Shown here: positions 40,313 through 47,800 of the stretch, in pieces
Layout of the letters: every line of letters begins with the position of its first letter
Position numbering within the stretch: position 1 is the first letter of the stretch
NCBI RefSeq assembly: GCF_003268675.1
Contig: NZ_CP029378.1
Span: forward strand, 1,488,001 to 1,552,000
From: Streptomyces bacillaris
GTDB taxonomy: Bacteria > Actinomycetota > Actinomycetes > Streptomycetales > Streptomycetaceae
Length of the DNA stretch: 64,000 nt
Direction of reading: 5' to 3'
Program-made: the position numbers and the translations under genes
Notes under the pieces: model-generated
The model's database searches: none
What the model was told of the DNA's origin: nothing
Seen by the model: only the letters and a program-made list of their open reading frames with translations

Positions 40313-42631
40313 TCACTTGCGGCGGCCGGTGAAGCGGGTGCGGCGGGCGGCGAGCCGGGCGCCGACGCTCCTCGGCGGGTTGAGCGAGCGGTAGCCGACC
40401 CGCACCCGCCCCCACACGTCGGCCCGGGCCCCGGGTCCCGGCGCGTCCGGCAGCGAGGCGAGCAGGGTGTCCACGGCGTCGGCGGCCCAGGCGGAGTGGC
40501 CGGTGGCCACGTTGTCGATGGTGTTGTGGATGTCCACGAAGCGGGTGCTGAAGCCGTACGCCTTGAGGGCGAGGCGCGCACGCCGGTAGGTGCCGCCGAC
40601 GCCGGACAGCTCCATGGCCAGGTTCAGGCCGAGGACCTCCGGCAGATAGGTCTGCGGGAAGCGCCCCACGCACAGCCAGTACACCGGGAGTTCGAGGGAC
40701 TCCTCACGGAAGCCGGGCCACTGCGCGAACGCGGCGGAGGCCGTCGGCGGCAGCTCCACCCCCATCTCCTTGAGCACGTCGCGGTAGATGAGCGGGTGGT
40801 TCAAGTGCGGCTCGCCGTTGCCGAGTTCGTCCCAGTACGTCTCGAAGAGGGAGTGCCCGATCGCGGACGAGGCCTGCTCGTAGTCGGTGAACCCCTGGAG
40901 CCAGCTGCCGTCGATCAGGGTGAGCGGCGCGGTCTGCACGGTGTCGTCGACGACCGCCTCCTTCGAGGGCAGGGGGATCGCCGCGTTCTCCTCGAACTCG
41001 GCTCCATGCCGATCGTGTTGGCCCTGGAGCCAGGGCCGCAGCCCCTCGTGGCTCCAGCGTTCGGGCAGCGGCATCGCCGTACGGTCCATGCCGTGGCCGG
41101 AGCGGGCGAGCCAGCCGTCCACGTACTCCATGGCCCAGGTGCGCAGGGCGGGGGTGTCGGTACGGTTCATCAGCAGGTGGTACGCCTCGCGGAGCCCGGA
41201 GGGCGTACGGCCCGGGGAACGCGCCCCGGCCCGCAGGGCTCCGGCCACCCCCGCGAGGGCGTCCCGCACACCGGTCGGGGACGGCTCGGCGGGCTCCCCG
41301 GAGGCCCCGTGGGCCCCGGGAGTTCCGGGGGGCCCGGAGGTTCCGGAGGCCGGGCGGGGCTCGGAGGTTGTGGTGTCGGCGGGCGTCGGCGGGAGGGAGT
41401 CGATCCACCGCCGGATGACCGTGAGGTCCTCCGGCGAGAAGACCCGGAACATCGGTCCGCGCTCGCCGACCAGCCCCCGTACCAGCGAACTGGCCCCGGA
41501 ACGCCCGGGCTTGACCAGCTTGCTGCGCGCCAGGACTTCCAGCAGCGGGCCCGGGTCGGTCCGGCACTCCGCCAGCCAGCGGGCCAGGGGCTTGCCCTCC
41601 AGCAGGAACTGGTGGTGGTAGACGGCGCCTTCGCGGGACCGCAGCCGCATCAGCTCGGCCATGTCGAACGCCGGATCCCCGGCCGCCACCAGCTCCGCGT
41701 GCAGCCCCTCGGACCACCCCCGGAGCCCGGCCAGCATCCAGCGGAAGCCGGAGCGTACGGTGTCGGCACCCCGCTCGCCCTCCCGCTCGACCAGCGCGTC
41801 CACGGCGGCCCGGCACTGCTCGACGGGTATGGGCCCCTCAGGGGCACGCCTGCTGGCCGGATCGAGGGCGGCCCAGTCCGCCCCCGTCGGCAGCACCGCC
41901 CGGACCGGCTCCAGGGCGGGCAGCAGCCCGACGGCGCGCAGGCACAGGTCGGCGCCGAGGATCTCGCCCCGGAAGTCGTCGGGGCGCCGGCTCATCGCCA
42001 GGAGCAGGGCCGGGAGGCGGAACGCGCTGTCGGGGATGCGCTGGTCGCCGGTGAGGCGGGCGGCCGGTGCCGCGTTCTCCGCGAGCCTCAGCCGACGCAG
42101 GAGTTCGAGGTAGGCGCTGCCCCGGGAGGCCGCGGGGTGCCCGGCGCCGACGTCGGAGGCGTACAGGGCGAGGATGCGCAGGACGAGGGGGTCGTCGGCG
42201 TTGCCGGGGGCGCTGAGCCACTGGAGCCAGGCGCCGGACAGGAGGGCGAGCGGGGCGCAGCCGAGGACGGCCCGCCGGACGAGCACCTCGTCATGGCCGT
42301 CGGGGCGCTCCTCCCCCTGGCCCGGGGTGACGAGGGCGAGGTGGCGCGGACGCTCACCGGCCGCCCAGTCGGCTGCCTGCCGGAGGAGGCCGTCGAGCGA
42401 ACCGTCGCCCGTGGCCGCAGCCGCGTCCGTGGAGCGGCGGATCGCGGTCCGCACCTCCTCCACGAACCGGCCCTCGGGAAGCGATGCCTCGGGGTCCGTC
42501 GCATACGCGTACACGGTCCGTCCCGAGCCGCCGTCCCCCGGCAGCCCGTGCGGACGGCCCGTCCGGCGCTCCGCGGCCTGCGTGGCCGCAGCCGGGGCCG
42601 AGGACGGGGCGGCTGCCTGTTGGCTGTGCAT
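40313..42631 (-). CDS. Tandem haem-oxygenase-like diiron oxidase (iron-containing redox enzyme family), N-half degenerate
   Basis: A 772-residue protein. The C-terminal half (from ~residue 520) has the haem-oxygenase-like diiron (HDO) fold. Ligands are recognisable in HSLFETYWDELGNG with a following H (PHLNHPLIY), and in FVDIHNTIDNVATGH, where H..D..H spacing is right. The N-terminal half aligns with it without the ligands: APLALLSGAWLQWL parallels APLTLIDGSWLQGF, and ASDVGAGHPAASRGSAYLEL parallels WDELGNG...HPLIYRDV. So it looks like a tandem duplication with a dead N-half. HDO enzymes perform N-oxygenation, desaturation or C-C cleavage on amino acids in many clusters. ATG at 42631 follows GAGAGAGGG. 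The 28-residue peptide gene is 44 bp upstream. Confidence 0.78.
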   Translation of the reverse strand: MHSQQAAAPSSAPAAATQAAERRTGRPHGLPGDGGSGRTVYAYATDPEASLPEGRFVEEVRTAIRRSTDAAAATGDGSLDGLLRQAADWAAGERPRHLALVTPGQGEERPDGHDEVLVRRAVLGCAPLALLSGAWLQWLSAPGNADDPLVLRILALYASDVGAGHPAASRGSAYLELLRRLRLAENAAPAARLTGDQRIPDSAFRLPALLLAMSRRPDDFRGEILGADLCLRAVGLLPALEPVRAVLPTGADWAALDPASRRAPEGPIPVEQCRAAVDALVEREGERGADTVRSGFRWMLAGLRGWSEGLHAELVAAGDPAFDMAELMRLRSREGAVYHHQFLLEGKPLARWLAECRTDPGPLLEVLARSKLVKPGRSGASSLVRGLVGERGPMFRVFSPEDLTVIRRWIDSLPPTPADTTTSEPRPASGTSGPPGTPGAHGASGEPAEPSPTGVRDALAGVAGALRAGARSPGRTPSGLREAYHLLMNRTDTPALRTWAMEYVDGWLARSGHGMDRTAMPLPERWSHEGLRPWLQGQHDRHGAEFEENAAIPLPSKEAVVDDTVQTAPLTLIDGSWLQGFTDYEQASSAIGHSLFETYWDELGNGEPHLNHPLIYRDVLKEMGVELPPTASAAFAQWPGFREESLELPVYWLCVGRFPQTYLPEVLGLNLAMELSGVGGTYRRARLALKAYGFSTRFVDIHNTIDNVATGHSAWAADAVDTLLASLPDAPGPGARADVWGRVRVGYRSLNPPRSVGARLAARRTRFTGRRK

Positions 42632-42675
42632 CGTTTCCCTCTCTCCGTCGGTTCGCGTGCGGTCGGAACGTGCGG

Positions 42676-42762
42676 TCAGAACATGGGGTAGATGGAGGCG
42701 TCGTTCTTCGCCTTCTGCTTGCGCCGGAACACTTTCGCGATGATTTTTCGCACGAACGACAT
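42676..42762 (-). CDS. 28-residue basic peptide, candidate ribosomal precursor or scaffold
   Basis: The 28-codon ORF begins MSFVRKIIAKVF, has a central run of Arg/Lys, and ends NDASIYPMF. It is amphipathic and strongly basic in its first two-thirds, with a neutral C-terminal tail, the usual division of leader and core in ribosomally made modified peptides. AGAGAGGG lies about nine bases before the ATG. It sits alone between the SGNH protein and the diiron oxidase, with only 44 bp to the latter, so it is co-transcribed. No known precursor family was recognised. Alternatives are a small membrane-associated regulator, or a leader peptide whose translation controls downstream genes. It is too short for routine gene finders. 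Confidence 0.6.
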   Translation of the reverse strand: MSFVRKIIAKVFRRKQKAKNDASIYPMF

Positions 42763-42863
42763 GGCAGACAGCCCTCTCTTGCCTGGAGGTGTAAGGGAAT
42801 GCACAGAGGCGTACGGGAACGCGCGAAGGCGCACGGGAACCGGCGGGCCGTTCAGGAAAGCCC

Positions 42864-42899
42864 GAATCCCTCGGGCGTTCAGGAAAGCCCGAGGGATTC
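42864..42899 (-). terminator. Hairpin overlapping the SGNH gene stop (attenuator candidate), with flanking direct repeat
   Basis: GAATCCCTCGGGC (42864-42876) and its exact reverse complement (42887-42899) form a 13-bp stem around a 10-base loop that contains the SGNH gene stop. A 17-bp direct repeat, CGTTCAGGAAAGCCCGA, occurs at 42849-42865 and 42876-42892. The structure would lie in the message just before the peptide gene and could be a partial terminator or stability element. Confidence 0.65.
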
Positions 42900-43889
42900 G
42901 GCCAGCAGCCGGGAGGTGATTTCCGTGCCGTGGTCGGTGAAATGCGCCCGGTCCACATAGAGCCAGTCGTTCCCCGTGACGGACTCGGCGAGGACGGCGC
43001 TCATGTCCAGGAAGCGGACGTCCTGCGCCTCGCAGGCGACGCGGAGTGCGTCGGCGTACCGGCGGCCGGTCTCCAGGGTGGCGATGTCCCCGTACAGCTC
43101 CCAGAAGTTGGAGATGTCGTCGAGTTCCCCGAAGACCGCCTTCTCCTCGGGTGACCCCGACTCCCGTACCCAGGTCGCCAACGGCTGGAGTACGTAGGTG
43201 ATACGGGCGCCGGACGGTCCGGCCAGCAGCCGGAGCGCGGCGAGGTGACGTGACGTCAGGTCGACGGCGTACGCGATCCGGTCCGCGAGCGGGGGCACCA
43301 CGTGCGGCTCGCCCTCCGGCCCGGCCGCGCGTCGGCCGAAGCCCCGTCTGGCCTTGCGGTGGGAGGCGCGCAACTCCTCCATCTGGTCGAAGTACTCACC
43401 GCAGTTGAAGAATCCGCCGTGGTCACCGCGCTGGGCATCGGGCAGCCGGCTGAGCGCCAGGTCGTTGAGGCCGGAGAACACGACGATCTCGTCGATCTCG
43501 GGGACCAGCTCCCGGTGCATCAGGAACAGCAGCAGCTCCTGCATCGAATTGTGGCTGCGCCCAGCGAAGTTGAGCCAGGGGACGGACGGCGCGTACCGGC
43601 TCCAGAGCCGTGACGCCATGGTCGCGCCGTCATCGGTCGCTCCGATCCCGAACGGCGTGGAGCTGCCGGCCAGCAGCCGGACCGGGCCCTTGGGCGCGTT
43701 CGCGACCGATCCCCGCTCGGTGGCGCCGTGGGAGATGCGGAATCCCAGCCGATCGGTGTTGATCGTGGCGGAGCGGTAGTCCGCCCGGTGGAAATACATC
43801 AGGTAGGGCAGATACCGGGTTTCCGCCCGGTCGTCGAAGTCGTCGTACCGCAGCATCTGCGGGGTCAGAATTTCACGCTGGGATTTCAC
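42879..43889 (-). CDS. SGNH/GDSL-like hydrolase-fold protein ('inducer of phenazine A'-like)
   Basis: A 336-residue protein with the SGNH pattern: a nucleophile-like VRLLAGSSTPFGIGATDD (~90), the conserved Asn in FSGLNDLALSR (~145), and the C-terminal Asp/His pair in VDRAHFTDHG (~320). The INTDRLGFRIS segment near residue 45 is seen in 'inducer of phenazine A' proteins of biosynthetic loci. It may be an esterase or acyltransferase acting on a pathway intermediate. GTG at 43889 follows GAGGAG. It is the first gene of the cluster in transcription order. Confidence 0.75.
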   Translation of the reverse strand: MKSQREILTPQMLRYDDFDDRAETRYLPYLMYFHRADYRSATINTDRLGFRISHGATERGSVANAPKGPVRLLAGSSTPFGIGATDDGATMASRLWSRYAPSVPWLNFAGRSHNSMQELLLFLMHRELVPEIDEIVVFSGLNDLALSRLPDAQRGDHGGFFNCGEYFDQMEELRASHRKARRGFGRRAAGPEGEPHVVPPLADRIAYAVDLTSRHLAALRLLAGPSGARITYVLQPLATWVRESGSPEEKAVFGELDDISNFWELYGDIATLETGRRYADALRVACEAQDVRFLDMSAVLAESVTGNDWLYVDRAHFTDHGTEITSRLLAESLGLS

Positions 43890-43997
43890 GGACGGGACGC
43901 TCCTCGATTCAGGGATCGCTCTTCCGATGGGCGTATCTCGGCGCCGTACGTGACGAGCTTTGTCGGTCGGTGACCCTGAAAGAAAGGAAACGCGGGG

Positions 43998-44024
43998 TCG
44001 GGAACGCGCAATGCGCGATCCCGA
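43998..44024. terminator. Bidirectional hairpin terminator
   Basis: TCGGGA-A-CGCGCA, one loop base, then TGCGCG-A-TCCCGA: two 6-bp stems stacked across a single A/A mismatch. On the minus strand it is followed by a T-rich segment. It separates the type VII-associated gene (44062-44706) from the biosynthetic cluster. Confidence 0.75.
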
Positions 44025-44061
44025 GGGAGGGACGTGAGCGGATAAAAGGGGTGATACTCCC

Positions 44062-44706
44062 CTACGGGGCCGGGGTCTCCGGCTCCCCCGCCGCGCTCCC
44101 CGGCTCCTCCGCCGTCTTCCCTGGTTCGTCCGCCAGGCCTTCGGCGGCCAGCACCATGCTCACCGGGGCCGAGCTGTTGAGGCTGAGGCTGTGACCGGCC
44201 GGGAGGCGCGTGAGCAGTTCCGCCAGGGGCAGGGTCACGGAGCGGAGCTGCCCGAGGCTGTGGAGGTAGCCCGGCGAGGTGTAGACGGGGACCACCGCCG
44301 TACCGTCGGGCGCCGAGGCGCGCACCGGCTCGCCGTCGGCGGTGACCGGCACCGCGACCTCGGCCCCGGCCAGTGCGGCGGTGACGTCCTCGACGGGGCC
44401 GTAACCGGTGGTGGCGAGCTGGACGGCCCGGTCCACCGGGTCCAGGGGCTCGGGCCACCCCATCGCCTCCGGCGAGGGGCGGTAGTCCGGGTTGTCCTCC
44501 CACTCGACGATCTCGCCCGCGGAGTCGGAGCGCCACTGGCCGATGACGGCCCACTCCGGGGGCGGACCCTCGCCCTTCCAGGCGGGGTCGGCCAGATAGA
44601 GCCAGTGGTCCGGGGCGAGCCGGGCCGCCTCGACGAACTCCTCCGGGGGCGCGGGGTCCAGGGGGGATGCGGGGGAGGCGGTGGGCCGGGTGCCGGGCTC
44701 GCTCAT
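44062..44706 (-). CDS. SseB-like type VII secretion-associated protein, candidate immunity/accessory protein
   Basis: A 214-residue acidic cytoplasmic protein of the 'type VII secretion system-associated protein' group. The middle has an SseB-like core (DPVDRAVQLATTGYGPVEDV near 90; TSPGYLHSLG near 145), and the N-terminus contains a short WLYLADPAW repeat with PPPEWAVIGQW. A Pro/Glu-rich tail closes it. It lies 96 bp downstream of the giant toxin on the same strand, the position expected of an immunity or chaperone gene. No transmembrane segment or catalytic motif is seen. ATG at 44706 has CGAGGA upstream; an in-frame GTG at 44721 is an alternative. Confidence 0.72.
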   Translation of the reverse strand: MSEPGTRPTASPASPLDPAPPEEFVEAARLAPDHWLYLADPAWKGEGPPPEWAVIGQWRSDSAGEIVEWEDNPDYRPSPEAMGWPEPLDPVDRAVQLATTGYGPVEDVTAALAGAEVAVPVTADGEPVRASAPDGTAVVPVYTSPGYLHSLGQLRSVTLPLAELLTRLPAGHSLSLNSSAPVSMVLAAEGLADEPGKTAEEPGSAAGEPETPAP

Positions 44707-44730
44707 CGGGTCCTCGTTCACTGGGGGTGC

Positions 44731-44764
44731 TGGAAAGGCTGGGGTGGTGGAAAGGCTGGGGTGG
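44731..44764. repeat. Perfect 17-bp tandem duplication (two copies)
   Basis: TGGAAAGGCTGGGGTGG occurs twice head-to-tail (44731-44747 and 44748-44764) in the 96-bp gap between the toxin stop and the SseB-like gene. It is probably a slippage product and may alter spacing or read-through. Confidence 0.9.
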
Positions 44765-44802
44765 TGCAGGTGCTGCGGTCAGTACAGGTGCTCCGGTTGC
44801 GG

Positions 44803-47800
44803 TTACTCGGTTGCTGCGGATGCTCCGGATGCGAAGTGCGGGTTGGGAATGAAGGGGCCGGCCGGCTCGCCGTTCAGCATCGGCTGCGCGCCCCGGATGT
44901 GACGGCCCGCCACACCCCCGGGGAAGAGCACCTCCTCCTGGTCCGGGAAGGGTGAGGCGACGCCGAGGGTGGCGTTCACGTCGATGCCACCGGGGGCCAC
45001 GATGTCGTAGCGCCAGCGGTAGCGCCGGAACAGGGCGGGCGCGCCCGCCGGGTTGGCGCGGGCGCTGTCGCGCACGTAGTCCGGGTTGGCCGTCGTGCTG
45101 GCGAAGGCCGACCCCTGAGTCGTGTTGTAGACGTGGTCGATCAGATGCAGCATGGTGCTGCCGTACGGCCTGAACCCCTCGGCGAAGACGCGCTCGGGCC
45201 CGTCCGGGCTGAAGCGGTACAGCGGGCCGTCGTGGTCACGCCACAGGGCCTCGGGCAGCGTGCTGCCCGCCAGGGCTCCGGGGTCGGCGGCGACGGTCGC
45301 CGGGTCGACGGGCGGCATCGGGCTGACCGCCCCGGTGGTGCGCCACCCGGCCGGCACCTCCATGGGATCGTCGTAGCCCTCGACCCGCCCGGTCACCGTC
45401 CTCAGGCGGGAGGAGGCGACGAGACCGCGCCCCGGCAGGTACCAGTCCCAGGACGGGCCGTCGGCATAGAGGCGGCCGGCCATGTCGGTCACCCGCCCGG
45501 CGGACGGGCCCTCGGCCCTGTATACGCCGCGCAGGCCGAGGGAGGGGATCTCGGCCGCGAAGACGTGGTACTCCGCCTCGTCCTGGCCGAAGCCCCACAC
45601 CCGCTGCCGCCCGTCGTCGACGAGCAGCGGGAACTCCGCCGTCGTCTCCGCGAACTCCCGGTCGAACCGGCCGTCCCTCGCGTACGGCTGGGGCTCCGAC
45701 GGCACGGATCGCGTGTCCTGTGCGGGGGTGCCGGGGGCCGTGGGACCGGATCGATCGCCCGCCGCCGGGGCCGACACCCGTTCCCATCCGGCCGGTGCGG
45801 GCCCGTCGCTGCTCCGCGCCGCACGGGACCGGGGGGCCGGGACCGGGCGCTGGGCCTCCTCGGCCGAGGCCGGGCGGCCCGGGCGGGTCCGCTGCCAGGG
45901 GGTGGCGCCCGGGGCGGTGCCGTCGGCCGACGGGTGCAGGGTGAGCACCGGGTCGCCGCTGTCGTCGGAGCCGGAGAGGTCCACCGGGAAGTCCGTCCAC
46001 CACACGGTGCGGCCCAGCCTCCGGGCGACCTGCTCCGCGAGGGCGGCCGGATCGGACACCGGGTCCGGGAAGGCCAGGAGGACCGGCTCCGTCAGCTCCT
46101 TGCGGGACAGCACCGGGTCGGAGGCGAGGAGTTCGGCGAACTCTCCGGCCGCCGTGGCGTACGCGTCGCCGCCCCAGGCCACCTCGATCAGGTCCGGGTC
46201 GTCCGCGTCGGCCCCGGCCCGCACCAGATACGGGACGGGCTCGGCCTTGCCGGTCGGTCCCTTGGCCCAAGGCGCGTCCGCGAGACCGGCCGGGGTACGG
46301 AACCGGGTCAGGTCCACGTCGGCCGGCTGCCCGTCGGTGTAGTCGCGGCCGGTGCCGTCCTCGGTGCCCCGGACGGTGTCGAGCGCCGTGTCCTCGTACG
46401 CGCCCGCCTCCTGGAGGGCGTAGGCCGCCGCGACATCGGTGACGGCCGCGTCCCGGCCCGCCGCGAAGGCCCGGGTGAGGATGTCGAGCGCCTCGGCGCG
46501 GCGGGCGTGGGCGAAGCCCGTACCGGATTCCCGGTGGAGGATCCGGTCGCTGAACTCCTCGGATTCCGGGCCGGTTTCCGGCAGTGCCTCCAGGGCCTTG
46601 ACCCGGGCCCAGAAGATCCGGGACAGCTCCGCCTCGCCCACCTCGTCGGTGCGGATGCGCAGGGCCGCGGCGGCCTCGTGCTCGGCGGTGCCCTGGGCGA
46701 GCCACTGCGCGGCCTCCTCCACGGCGGGCAGCTCGACGAAGGCGATGAGCCCGTCGCCCGGGTAGCGGCGCCAGTGCTCCGCGGCCTCGGCCAGCACCCG
46801 CCGGGTGGCTGCTCCGTCCGCCCCGGCGGCAGCCTCCGGGTGCGCGGCGATCACCCGGTGGAGCAGGTCCAGCGTGAACGGGCCCGCGTCCGCGAAGTCG
46901 TTGTCGCTGCGCCACATCTGGTCGATCGCGGCCGCGCCGCGCAGCAGCTCCCGGTAGCCGGGGTCGTCGTCGATGTCGTGGCCGAGGGTGAATCGCAGGG
47001 CGCGGACCAGGCGCAGCGTCGCCGTACGCATCTCGTCGGTCACCTCGGCATCGCCGGGGCTGATGCCGGCGACCTCGGCCAGCCGGTCGAGTCCGTCGTC
47101 GTCGGGTTCGGGGCCGGCCAGGGCCCAGGCGTGGTGGCGGCCCCGGGCGTCGGTGAACAGGGTGCGCTGGTACCGGCCGTTGGCCGAGCGGGTGCCCTGG
47201 GAGCCGTAGGCCAGGCGTACCGCGCGCCCGGTGGCGTTGGCCACGTGCTGGCCCATGGAGACGGTGGCCAGGGGGTCGGCGACGAAGGGACCGTCGTAGG
47301 CGTCGGAGGCGGCGCTCGGCCGGGGTACGGCGCTGTCGCGGGGCGCCCCGCTCCAGCAGACGACGAGGTCGACCCAGTGGTCCTTCGGCAGGGTCGTCAG
47401 GCTCTTGCGGCGGCGCAGCCACGGTCCGGCCTCCCGCTCGTCGATGTCGCGGGTGGTGCCGTCGCGCATGGCCAGGATCAGCGCGCCGGGGCGGCCGTGC
47501 ATGTCCAGCCGGTACGCCCGGTCCTCGGGGCCCGGCCGGGGCAGGTCGTACGCGCCGGAGAGCCGGTCGGTGGCCGGGTCGTCGTGGACGAAGGTCCCCA
47601 TCCGGTCCAGGTGGCGGTCGTCCTCCTCGAAGTCCTCGGCGAACTCGGCCGGATGGTGGGAGGCCCGCCCGATCTGGCGGCCGGTGAGCGCGCTGACGAG
47701 GGCCCGGCTGACCACCTCGTGGTGCCAGGCGGGCACGTCGTCGTCGGGGTCCGGCCCGAGCCCGGGGGCGCTGGCGATCCAGTCGCCGCGGGGGGTCTTC

